A DNA stretch of 64,000 nucleotides from contig NZ_CP120863.1 of assembly GCF_026191725.2 (NCBI RefSeq), positions 538,001 through 602,000 of the forward strand, given 5' to 3'. Made by a program: the position numbers and the translations under genes. Positions within the stretch are counted from its first letter, which is position 1. Each line of letters opens with the position of its first letter. Source of the DNA: Roseibium porphyridii (lineage in GTDB: Bacteria; Pseudomonadota; Alphaproteobacteria; Rhizobiales; Stappiaceae). Positions 26,163 through 34,154 of the stretch are shown piece by piece. Under the pieces are notes generated by a model. That model saw nothing but the letters and a program-made list of their open reading frames with translations, was not told the DNA's origin and ran no database searches.

Positions 26163-26984
26163 TTATTTGGATGGTCTGCCGTTTGCCTGTCCGGGTGATG
26201 CCGCAGTGGTTTCCAATGCCAGTTTGCGCTTCTTGGCAAAGGCTTCGCGGCGCTCACGTTCCTCGCCGATGCGGAAGGACATCTCGACAAAATCGAGGTG
26301 ATCGCGGGCGGCAGCTTCGGCTTCACCTGGGTCTCCCGACATCACGGCATCGGCAATGCGAATATGTTGTTGCAGAAGCGAGTCGCCAGAGCCATCGACT
26401 GTGCGCAAATAGCGGCGATTGTAGAAGACGCCGCGCTGCGTGAGATCATAGATAGACCGCATCATGTGGATCAGCATGGCATTGTGGCTGGCATTCACGA
26501 TTGCGGTGTGCAGGCGAACATCCGCCTGCTCCGAAGTGTCCAGGTCACCGGCTTCGTGCGCCTGTTTCAACTCTTCGATGATTTCGGCGATTGCTGCCTT
26601 GTCAGACGGCGTGCTGCGCTCAGCCGCCAAGCGTGTGGCAAAGGCTTCCTGTTCCTTGCGATATTCAAGATAGTCATAAAAGGCCATGCCGTGTCGCGCA
26701 TATAGGTCAATGAGCGCGGGTGTCATGGCCTGTCCGGAAAGTTGGGCAACGAAGGTGCCCTCGCCATGGCGGACATGAAGCAGTCCCAGCTCCTCCAGCC
26801 GCTTAAGCGCATCGCGAACCTTGGGGCGTGAGACATCGAACTTTTCCGACAATTCCCGTTCCGAGGGCAGCCGCGCACCTTCGGGAAGGATGCCCTGGAC
26901 GATCAGGTTTTCAATCTGGTTCGCAACCAGGTCGACCACTGACTCTGCAGCTATCGGCTCGAACAGACTGTTGAGATCATTCAT
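26163..26984 (-). CDS. GntR family regulator with FCD domain, likely D-lactate responsive
   Basis: The 273-residue protein has an N-terminal winged helix (LPSERELSEKFDVSRPKVRDAL, about residues 38-59, is the GntR helix-turn-helix) and a C-terminal FCD domain with metal-binding His residues (ADVRLHTAIVNASHN and LLQQHIRIADAV). This is the FadR/PdhR/LldR group. It is divergent from the TRAP transporter and D-lactate dehydrogenase genes. GAGGTAA/TTACCTC repeats lie before its own start and over the transporter promoter, so self-control and repression of the lactate genes are likely. Confidence 0.88.
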   Translation of the reverse strand: MNDLNSLFEPIAAESVVDLVANQIENLIVQGILPEGARLPSERELSEKFDVSRPKVRDALKRLEELGLLHVRHGEGTFVAQLSGQAMTPALIDLYARHGMAFYDYLEYRKEQEAFATRLAAERSTPSDKAAIAEIIEELKQAHEAGDLDTSEQADVRLHTAIVNASHNAMLIHMMRSIYDLTQRGVFYNRRYLRTVDGSGDSLLQQHIRIADAVMSGDPGEAEAAARDHLDFVEMSFRIGEERERREAFAKKRKLALETTAASPGQANGRPSK

Positions 26985-27002
26985 GCGGCACCTCCGTCAG
27001 TA

Positions 27003-27023
27003 GAGGTAATATTGGTTTACCTC
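27003..27023. promoter_or_regulatory. GAGGTAA-N7-TTACCTC operator before the GntR gene
   Basis: The repeat reads GAGGTAA (27003-27009), TATTGGT, TTACCTC (27017-27023) and lies about 20 bases before the regulator's ATG. The same half-sites recur at the transporter promoter. Likely an autoregulatory operator. Confidence 0.65.
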
Positions 27024-27117
27024 AGTGGCAAGTGTTTTTCCTGATGTAGCCAGAAAACCCAACAAGATTCAGCTTCTTACCTATCGGAACGACCGTTTCA
27101 TTGGCGCAGCACCTACG

Positions 27118-27170
27118 CAGAGGTAAATAAAATTGTTGACTGATTTAGTGGATAATTTTATTTACCTCTG
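27118..27170 (+). promoter_or_regulatory. dctP promoter enclosed by a perfect 17-base inverted repeat
   Basis: CAGAGGTAAATAAAATT (27118-27134) and its exact reverse complement (27154-27170) flank 19 bases. TTGACT (27136-27141) and TATTTA (27159-27164) with 17 bases between them make a good promoter, and the -10 lies inside the right arm. The GAGGTAA half-sites are 42 bases apart, about four helical turns. Binding of the GntR protein here would block RNA polymerase. Confidence 0.75.
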
Positions 27171-27230
27171 TGTCTTAGTTGCGGGACAGCTGTCTGAATA
27201 GCGCTGCCCCGGTCTTGTGGAGGAGTTACG

Positions 27231-28280
27231 ATGACCAAATTTTTGACCGGCCTTGTTCTGGCCGCCGGCCTTGCCGCCCAGCCCGCCATTGCCGCTGACA
27301 AGCTGCTTTTGAAAGTGCCGGTTGCGTTTTCGACCGAACTGCCGAGCCTCGGCACGCCGATCCCGCGAGTTGCCGAAGAAGTTGAGATCATGTCCGGTGG
27401 AACGCTGCGCATGAAAGTCTATGAGCCGGGCAAACTGGTGCCGGCCTTTGAAATCCTGGATGCGGTGTCCTCGGGCAAAATCAATGCGGGTTACACCACT
27501 GCGGGCTACTGGGCAGGGAAGATCCCTGCAGCACCGCTTTTCTCGGCAATTCCGTTTGGTCCTGAAGCGGGCGAATACATGGCCTGGATCTACTACGGCA
27601 ATGGCCTGGATCTCTATCAGCGCATGTATGACGAGGCCGGTTACAACGTTAAAGTACTGCCGTGCGCCGTCATTGCTCCGGAAACATCCGGCTGGTTTTC
27701 AAAGGAAATCAATTCCGCAGAAGACCTCAAAGGCCTGAAAATGCGTTTCTTCGGCCTTGGTGGCAAAGTGATGGAGAAACTCGGCGTTGCGACCTCGCTT
27801 CTTCCCGGAGGTGAAATTTTCCCGGCACTTGAGAAAGGTGCAATCGATGCAACCGAGTTTTCCATGCCGGCCATCGACCAGCGCCTCGGCTTCCACAAAG
27901 TGGCCAAGTACAACTACTTCCCTGGCTGGCATCAGCAGGCCACTGTCTTTGAACTTCTGATCAACAAAGACGTCTGGAACGAGGCTTCCGAACAGCACCA
28001 GCACATTCTGGCAGAGGCCTGCAAGGCGTCCATGGCCGACAGCTTTGCAGAAGGTGAAGCCCTGCAGTTCGATGCTCTGAAGCGCAACGTGGAAGAGAAC
28101 GGCGTTGAAATCCGCAAGTGGAGCCCAGAAATGCTGCAGACTTTCCGGGATACCTGGGAAGAGGTCGCGGCTGAAGAAAGTGCCAACAACGAGTACTTCG
28201 CTGAAGTTTATGCGGACCTTAGCCAGTTCCGTTCGAACTACGACCTTTGGGAAAAGAACGCGTTCTTGCCGCGCTTCTGA
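27231..28280 (+). CDS. dctP: TRAP transporter substrate-binding protein DctP
   Basis: The 349-residue periplasmic protein captures the substrate for the TRAP permease. It has a Sec signal (cleavage near AIAAD, residue 22). The family Arg that binds the carboxylate is in LKGLKMRFFGLGG (about residue 170). GAIDATEFSMPAID and FHKVAKYNYFPGWHQQ are typical of the 2-oxo acid/lactate subgroup (TakP and the Thermus lactate protein). Linkage to D-lactate dehydrogenase makes lactate the probable substrate. GGAGGAG precedes the ATG. Confidence 0.88.
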   Translation: MTKFLTGLVLAAGLAAQPAIAADKLLLKVPVAFSTELPSLGTPIPRVAEEVEIMSGGTLRMKVYEPGKLVPAFEILDAVSSGKINAGYTTAGYWAGKIPAAPLFSAIPFGPEAGEYMAWIYYGNGLDLYQRMYDEAGYNVKVLPCAVIAPETSGWFSKEINSAEDLKGLKMRFFGLGGKVMEKLGVATSLLPGGEIFPALEKGAIDATEFSMPAIDQRLGFHKVAKYNYFPGWHQQATVFELLINKDVWNEASEQHQHILAEACKASMADSFAEGEALQFDALKRNVEENGVEIRKWSPEMLQTFRDTWEEVAAEESANNEYFAEVYADLSQFRSNYDLWEKNAFLPRF

Positions 28281-28290
28281 TCCGGCAATC

Positions 28291-28316
28291 GCCGTGCCCG
28301 GCTTGCCGGGCACGGC
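28291..28316 (+). terminator. Perfect 11-bp stem-loop between dctP and dctQM
   Basis: GCCGTGCCCGG pairs exactly with CCGGGCACGGC around CTTG, ten bases past the dctP stop. TATTTTTC follows six bases later. It probably acts as a partial terminator or a 3' stabiliser that makes binding protein more abundant than permease. Confidence 0.75.
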
Positions 28317-28401
28317 CCAGTATTTTTCAGCCAATTGAGTTCCTGGCGCAACGAGGAGCGCCCACGGGTGAGCTGCGGCCGGCTTGAGGAGGAGTTGTGC
28401 A

Positions 28402-30468
28402 ATGAGCACGAATGTCAATTACCAGGGCGATCTCGCCGAGACCTATGAGGCGGTAACCGAACACGAGGATCAGGATCGTTTTGGTCTTGCCGTGGCGATC
28501 GACAACCTTGTGAAAGTCACCGGCCACGTCGTCATGTTGGCGAACCTCGCCTTGATTGCAGCCATTGTCGCCCAGGTTGTCCTGCGCTACGCCTTCAATC
28601 TGAATTTTCCCAAACTCGACGAATTGCAATGGCACTTCTATGGCCTTGTGACCATGATCGGTGTCTCATATGCTTTGACGACCGATAGTCATGTTCGGGT
28701 TGACCTTCTGCATATGCAGTTGTCACGCCGCGCGCAACGCATCGTTGAAATTCTGGGAATTCTGTTTCTGCTCGCGCCCTTTATCTGGCTGATGGTCGAC
28801 CAGGGGTTCGACTACTTCGTTGAAAGCTACCGCGTCAACGAACGGTCGTCCTCCGCCACCGGTCTCGCCTATCGCTGGGCGTTCAAAGCCATTATTCCCA
28901 TCAGTTTCGTACTTTTGGGTATCGCTGCGCTTGCGCGCCTTCTGCACGACGTTCACGCGATTTTCGTTGCCGATGCAAGCGAACGGCAAGGCGGCGGCTT
29001 CACGCGCCTTTTGGTGTTGATCGGAATTTTTGCCCTCATCACGGCCGGTTTGTCGACGCTGGTTGAGACGACTGAAGAAATGCTCGTCATTGCCATGTTC
29101 ATGAGCTTTGTCGGGTTGTTGTTCACCGGATTTCCGGTTGCCTGGACCCTGGCGGGAACCGGCATGATTTTCTGCGGCCTCGCCTATCAGTTCGACATGG
29201 GCAACATGGCCTGGACCGGACTTGAGGACACCTTCACCGGTCTTGATTACCTGACCCTCGGCGCTGTCGTGAACCGTGTTTACGCTGTCATGTCGAATGC
29301 GGTGCTGGTGGCACTGCCGATGTTTATCTTCATGGGCCTGATGCTCGATGAAAGCGGTGTTGCCGAGCGTTTGATGACTTCGATGACCCGTCTCTTTGGA
29401 ACCGTGCGCGGAGGACTTGCCATCACCGTGACGCTGATCGGCATTATTCTGGCCGCATCAACCGGTATCGTAGGCGCTTCAGTGGTCCTCCTCGGTGTCC
29501 TGTCCCTTCCGGCCATGATGCAACATCGGTATTCAAAAACCCTTTCAACCGGCGTTGTTGCTGCATCCGGCACGCTGGGTATTCTGATCCCGCCCTCAAT
29601 CATGCTTGTCATCATGGCGGACCAGATGGCGCTTTCGGTTGGCGACCTCTTCATGGCGGCAGCAATTCCCGGAATGCTGCTCGGCGCGATCTACCTGCTC
29701 TATATTTTCGGTCTTGCTCTGCTCAATCCGAAAGCTGCCCCGGCTCCCGACGATGCGCGCTCACCCGACTGGGCGGCGATCAAGGATATCTTTGTCGCAC
29801 TTATCCCGCCGCTGGCATTGATCTTTGCCGTGCTCGGTTCAATATTCGCAGGTATCTGCACACCTACCGAAGCGTCCGGTATCGGGGCCATCGGAGCGAC
29901 GCTCCTTGCGCTTGCCTACCGCAAGCTAACCTTTACCAAAACCTGGAACGTGCTCAAGGCAACGTTCAACACCACCGCCTACATTTTTGCGATCTTCCTC
30001 GGTGCGACTGTGTTTTCCTTTGTGCTGCGGGAACTTGGCGGTGATGAGCTAATTGAAAGCATGGTTTCTTCAACGGGTCTCGGCCCGAGCGGCACCGTGA
30101 TCTTCATTCTCTGCATCGTGTTCCTGCTGGGCTTTGTACTCGACTGGATCGAAATCACGCTGATCGTGCTGCCGCTCATGCGTCCGATCGTCAATGGATT
30201 GGGCCTGGACATTCCAGGGTTCGGCGCGATGGATGAGCCTGCTCTCGTTTGGTTCGTGATCCTGGTCGCTGTAACGCTGCAAACCTCGTTCCTGACGCCA
30301 CCGGTCGGATTCTCACTCTTCTACCTGAAGGGAGTTTGCCCGGAGGGGATCAAGCTGACCGATATCTATAAAGGGATCATACCTTTCGTTCTGTTGCAGC
30401 TCTTCGGCCTGGCTTTGGTCTTCATTTGGCCCGCGCTCGCGACGTGGTTGCCGTCGGTCGCATACTGA
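28402..30468 (+). CDS. dctM: Fused TRAP transporter permease DctQM
   Basis: One 688-residue protein joins the small (DctQ) and large (DctM) TRAP membrane subunits. Residues about 20-190 hold the four-pass DctQ part with FPKLDELQWHFYGLVTMIG. The DctM part from about 205 has twelve or so membrane segments, including AGICTPTEASGIGAIGA, the sodium-site motif. The start ATG at 28402 follows GAGGAGGAG. A fused QM subunit is known in TRAP families. It imports substrate delivered by DctP, driven by sodium. Confidence 0.9.
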   Translation: MSTNVNYQGDLAETYEAVTEHEDQDRFGLAVAIDNLVKVTGHVVMLANLALIAAIVAQVVLRYAFNLNFPKLDELQWHFYGLVTMIGVSYALTTDSHVRVDLLHMQLSRRAQRIVEILGILFLLAPFIWLMVDQGFDYFVESYRVNERSSSATGLAYRWAFKAIIPISFVLLGIAALARLLHDVHAIFVADASERQGGGFTRLLVLIGIFALITAGLSTLVETTEEMLVIAMFMSFVGLLFTGFPVAWTLAGTGMIFCGLAYQFDMGNMAWTGLEDTFTGLDYLTLGAVVNRVYAVMSNAVLVALPMFIFMGLMLDESGVAERLMTSMTRLFGTVRGGLAITVTLIGIILAASTGIVGASVVLLGVLSLPAMMQHRYSKTLSTGVVAASGTLGILIPPSIMLVIMADQMALSVGDLFMAAAIPGMLLGAIYLLYIFGLALLNPKAAPAPDDARSPDWAAIKDIFVALIPPLALIFAVLGSIFAGICTPTEASGIGAIGATLLALAYRKLTFTKTWNVLKATFNTTAYIFAIFLGATVFSFVLRELGGDELIESMVSSTGLGPSGTVIFILCIVFLLGFVLDWIEITLIVLPLMRPIVNGLGLDIPGFGAMDEPALVWFVILVAVTLQTSFLTPPVGFSLFYLKGVCPEGIKLTDIYKGIIPFVLLQLFGLALVFIWPALATWLPSVAY

Positions 30469-30530
30469 CAAAAAAGCAGGCACGACAACTGCGGCACCAA
30501 GTATGCCGAAGGACGCGATATCGACCCTCT

Positions 30531-30562
30531 AAGTGCGGCCAAAAGAGATTATGGCCGCACTT
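30531..30562 (+). promoter_or_regulatory. Perfect 11-bp stem-loop between dctQM and dld
   Basis: AAGTGCGGCCA (30531-30541) pairs exactly with TGGCCGCACTT (30552-30562) around AAAGAGATTA. No T tract follows. It lies about 50 bases before the preferred dld start and includes an alternative ATG (30551), so it may control translation or RNA processing. Confidence 0.6.
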
Positions 30563-30610
30563 AATCAAGCGCTTTATTCGACCAATGGTCTTAATTCGGG
30601 AAACGGGAAG

Positions 30611-32371
30611 ATGCCAAGAGACGAGAACCACGGCCACCAACCCTTCGGTGCCCAGCAGGCCACCGATGCCTCGTTCGCTGACGCGCTGATTGAGATCGTG
30701 GGTGCGCAATTCGTGCGGACCGGCCCCATCGACACAAAGCGATTTCGAAAGGGATTTCGTTCAGGGCAGGGCGAAGCCGAAATTGTTGTTATCCCAGGCA
30801 CACTTCTTGAAATGTGGCGTGTGTTGCAGGTCTGCGTGGCGGCTGACCGGATTGTCATCATGCAAGCAGCCAATACAGGTTTGACCGAGGGTTCAACACC
30901 GAAGGGTGCCTATGACCGCAATGTCGTGATCATGAATACGTTGCGCCTCGACAAGATCCATGTGCTTAAGGACGGGCACCAGATCGTCAGTCATCCAGGT
31001 GGCACACTCTACAAATTGGAAAAGCTGCTCAAGCCGTTTGGCAGAGAGCCTCATTCGACCATCGGTTCATCCAATATCGGCGCATCGATCGTCGGGGGCG
31101 TTTGCAACAATTCCGGCGGCGCTCTGACACAGCGCGGCCCGGCTTACACGGAGCTTGCTCTTTACGCACAAGTGGACGGCAATGGAGTGTTGCGCCTTGT
31201 AAACCACCTGGGAATGGAGCTGGGCGATACACCGGAAGAGATCCTGGACCGGCTTGAGAAGGGCCTGTTCACCGAAGCGGACGTGAAGGATGGAGTGGGT
31301 CGCGCGTCGGATGAGGATTACATCGCCAAAGTCCGTGATGTCACAGCCTCAACGCCTTCACGTTACAACGCAGATCCGGACAGGTTGTTCGAGGTCTCGG
31401 GTTCGGCCGGAAAGCTGGCGGTTTTTGCAGTAAGACTCGATTCCTATCCGGCCATTGAGGAGGAACGCGTCTACTACATCGGTACAAACAGCCCGGCGGA
31501 CCTGGAGGTCTTGCGTCGACGCATCTTGACCGATTGCGATGAGTTGCCGATCTGCGGCGAATACATGCACCGAACGCTTTTTGACGTTGCACGCCGATAC
31601 GGCAAAGACACGCTGATGATGATCCACTGGTTCGGTACGGATCGGCTGCCAATGTTCTTCTCGATCAAGGGTGCTCTGGACGCACGGTTGAACAAAGTGC
31701 CGTTCTTGCCGCGCAATCTGGTTGATCGCACGATGCAACTGTTGAGCCACCTGATCCCCGAACCACTTCCGAAACGGCTGCTGACATGGCGCGAGCGTTA
31801 CGAACATCATCTTATTTTGAAAGTTGGGACGCAAATGGCTGAAGCCATCGAAGCGATCCTGACAGAAACACTGGGCAAGGATGCCTGGTTTGCCTGCACC
31901 GAAGCCGAAGCCAAAAAAGCGATGCTGCATCGCTTCGCGGCAGCAGGTGCCGGCGTAAGGTACCATGCTGTGCACGCAGCCGAGGTCGAAGATGTCATAG
32001 CTCTCGACATCGCTTTGGCACGAAACGATGAAGACTGGTTCGAAGCGCTTCCGGAAGAAATCGAAAAAGACCTTGTCTCAAAGCTCTATTATGGCCACTT
32101 CTTTTGCCATGTTTTTCATCAGGACTACGTGGTGCGCAAAGGTGCTGATCCAAAACGGGTCAAGCAGAAAATGTTGTCGCTTTTAGACCGGCGGGGTGCT
32201 GAATATCCTGCAGAACACAACGTTGGCCACCTTTACATGGCAAAGCCTGCCTTGGCCGCCCACTATCAGACGCTTGATCCGACAAACAGTTTCAATCCCG
32301 GGATCGGGAAAACGTCTCGCGAAAAGAACTATGGATCCGGCGGACAAACCTGCGGTGCCGCTGCAGAGTAG
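30611..32371 (+). CDS. dld: Quinone-dependent D-lactate dehydrogenase
   Basis: This peripheral membrane flavoenzyme oxidises D-lactate to pyruvate and feeds the quinone pool. From the ATG at 30611 it has 586 residues, close to E. coli Dld (571). The FAD domain shows RKGFRSGQG, PGTLLEMWRVLQVC, QAANTGLTEGSTP and GSSNIGASIVGGVCNNSGG. The C-terminal part keeps HLYYGHF-like (SKLYYGHFFCHVFHQDY) and EHNVGHLY. An upstream ATG at 30551 would give 20 more residues, but it falls in a hairpin. Third gene of the TRAP operon. Confidence 0.93.
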   Translation: MPRDENHGHQPFGAQQATDASFADALIEIVGAQFVRTGPIDTKRFRKGFRSGQGEAEIVVIPGTLLEMWRVLQVCVAADRIVIMQAANTGLTEGSTPKGAYDRNVVIMNTLRLDKIHVLKDGHQIVSHPGGTLYKLEKLLKPFGREPHSTIGSSNIGASIVGGVCNNSGGALTQRGPAYTELALYAQVDGNGVLRLVNHLGMELGDTPEEILDRLEKGLFTEADVKDGVGRASDEDYIAKVRDVTASTPSRYNADPDRLFEVSGSAGKLAVFAVRLDSYPAIEEERVYYIGTNSPADLEVLRRRILTDCDELPICGEYMHRTLFDVARRYGKDTLMMIHWFGTDRLPMFFSIKGALDARLNKVPFLPRNLVDRTMQLLSHLIPEPLPKRLLTWRERYEHHLILKVGTQMAEAIEAILTETLGKDAWFACTEAEAKKAMLHRFAAAGAGVRYHAVHAAEVEDVIALDIALARNDEDWFEALPEEIEKDLVSKLYYGHFFCHVFHQDYVVRKGADPKRVKQKMLSLLDRRGAEYPAEHNVGHLYMAKPALAAHYQTLDPTNSFNPGIGKTSREKNYGSGGQTCGAAAE

Positions 32372-32416
32372 GTTGCAGGACAAGAGGGTGGCGAGAGGCT
32401 GGGGCTGTTATTCGTA

Positions 32417-33403
32417 TTAGAACCTAAGCATTGCCTCAAAAACCTTTCGATAGGTTGAGGTTGCCGCTTCGGCTTCCACACGGCCCTGCCGATAGAGATT
32501 GTTGAGACCGGGTGCTGCATTGACTTCAAGAACAATGGCGGCAGAATCGCGGCTGTGTTCGTTGGAAACAATGAGGTCGACGCCGGCAAAGCGAAGGTCA
32601 AGGGCTTTGGCAGCGCGCAAGGCAATGGAAACAAGCTCAGGCGCCAGGCCCTTGGTGACCAGACGCGCAGTCCCGCCGGAAGACAGATTGCACACAGGTA
32701 GAAGACTGATGGTTTGTCCTGTTTCCGGAACGTTGTCCAATCTCAAACCCTGCTGTGCCAGTTCGATTGCGATACGCTGATCGGTTCTGTCGAGCTTCGT
32801 TTGATCGTTGATCAGGTCCGACACGTTCCTGGTCCCATCACCGGTCACGATCGGTTTGAGGCGTTCGAACGCAAGCAGGACCTCGCCATCAAGAACGACT
32901 ATCCGCAGGTCGGTTCCCGGCACGGCCTCTTGCACCAGCAATGCCGCGTGTCTTGTCGAAAGTGCTTGCAGGGCGGTCAACAGGTCCTTGCTTGTCACTG
33001 CTTTTAGGACGTCTCGACCTTCCTGACCTTCGTTTGGTTTGACGAACACCGGATAGCCGGTCTTGTCCGTGAACTGGTGAACATCCGCTGACAATTCCGC
33101 GACAGTGCCAATGCCGTCAGAGGGAACAAAGTGACTTGCCGGTGTGGCAAGCCCTGCAAGTTCCAGGAACCGGTTTGTATAGGCCTTGTCTTTTGCAATT
33201 TCGGCTGCGCCATAGCCGTTGAGGTCGAAGCGACAACCTTTGAAGAACCGTTTCTCTCCCGACGGACCTTCGACCAATCCGGCATGTCCATAAGGATCTC
33301 CGGCTGTCAGTCGAAGTCCTTTTTCAGCGCAATACGCTTCCAGCAACTGAAAGACAATTGCCTGACCTGAGGAGCCGGCGGATGTTGCCGGTTTGTCGTC
33401 CAA
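32417..33403 (-). CDS. ATP-grasp domain protein
   Basis: The protein has the ATP-grasp pattern seen in cyanophycin synthetase and GshF-type ligases: KDKAYTNRFLELAGLATPAS, YPVFVKPNEGQEGRDV (ATP-binding Lys), LLVQEAVPGTDLRIVVLDGEVL, and LEVNAAPGLNN, which carries the metal ligands. It would join a carboxylate to an amine through an acyl-phosphate. The product is unknown. I start it at TTG 33403 (328 residues), with GGAAGA four bases before. A more distal ATG at 33553 would overlap lolA by about 130 bases and adds a low-complexity, non-homologous N-terminus. Confidence 0.75.
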   Translation of the reverse strand: MDDKPATSAGSSGQAIVFQLLEAYCAEKGLRLTAGDPYGHAGLVEGPSGEKRFFKGCRFDLNGYGAAEIAKDKAYTNRFLELAGLATPASHFVPSDGIGTVAELSADVHQFTDKTGYPVFVKPNEGQEGRDVLKAVTSKDLLTALQALSTRHAALLVQEAVPGTDLRIVVLDGEVLLAFERLKPIVTGDGTRNVSDLINDQTKLDRTDQRIAIELAQQGLRLDNVPETGQTISLLPVCNLSSGGTARLVTKGLAPELVSIALRAAKALDLRFAGVDLIVSNEHSRDSAAIVLEVNAAPGLNNLYRQGRVEAEAATSTYRKVFEAMLRF

Positions 33404-33423
33404 GGAATCTTCCGCTGCGGCGG

Positions 33424-34071
33424 TCAGTTTTTGTCCTGGCGGGCGTTGGCCAGATAGTCGATCTTGAAGAGGTCGGGGTTGGTCGGTCCGTTGGAAACAA
33501 CATTGTAAACCGCGACCGACGTGTCGTAGCCCTGTTGGTCGGTAACCGTCCATTGCTTCAGTGCAAAATCTTCCGCGTCGAAAATCAGCGTCAATGTGCC
33601 CGAGTTGAACTTGGTCTTGTCGAAGATGGTCACGGTAACAAGGTCTTCTTCCACCAGAACATTGGTGACATTGGTGTCACGCTGCAGATCGATGCTGTCT
33701 GACAACAGGAACCGCAGCGGCGTTTGGCCAAGTGGCCAGATGTCCTGGGTGTTCAATTTGCGGTCACGCACAGAGACAGATTTGCCGTCCGCAACAATGT
33801 CCAGAACGGAAGGTTTGTTGTAATAAAACCGTACCTTGCCGGGTCGCGCCATGTAGAACTTGCCGTCGGATTGGCTGCCATCGGGGCCGAACTGGATAAA
33901 GTCTCCATGCATCGTCTTCACGGCATTGAAGTAGGTGTTCAGTTCCTGAAGGGTCGTTTTTTCCTTCTCGCTCAGGGCTTGAGCGGGCAAAAGGGCCGTC
34001 ACCGTGAGAGCGCCTGCCAGAGCCACGCGTACCAGCGGTTTGACAAAGCGATGGGCGAAACGGGTCAGCAT
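33424..34071 (-). CDS. lolA: Outer membrane lipoprotein carrier LolA
   Basis: LolA ferries lipoproteins across the periplasm. From the ATG at 34071 the protein has 215 residues, with a signal peptide (cleavage near AQALS). The mature sequence has FNAVKTMHGDFIQFGPDGSQ, GKFYMARPGKVRFYY and LPF-like turns (LGQTPLRFLLSDSI), as in the LolA beta-barrel. A GTG at 34104 would add 11 residues. It lies downstream of ftsK on the same strand, a common arrangement in this group. Confidence 0.9.
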   Translation of the reverse strand: MLTRFAHRFVKPLVRVALAGALTVTALLPAQALSEKEKTTLQELNTYFNAVKTMHGDFIQFGPDGSQSDGKFYMARPGKVRFYYNKPSVLDIVADGKSVSVRDRKLNTQDIWPLGQTPLRFLLSDSIDLQRDTNVTNVLVEEDLVTVTIFDKTKFNSGTLTLIFDAEDFALKQWTVTDQQGYDTSVAVYNVVSNGPTNPDLFKIDYLANARQDKN

Positions 34072-34154
34072 GATTTTCAATCCTAATCGTTTGTGCCGTG
34101 ACACTCGGACCAGTAGCTAGGGTCAGTGTGTGGCAAAGCTTTGGCGTTTGGCAA

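Noticed and set aside
33404..33553. Extended N-terminus for the ATP-grasp protein
   Set aside because: It overlaps lolA coding sequence, has no similarity to ligases, and the TTG at 33403 has a better ribosome-binding site.
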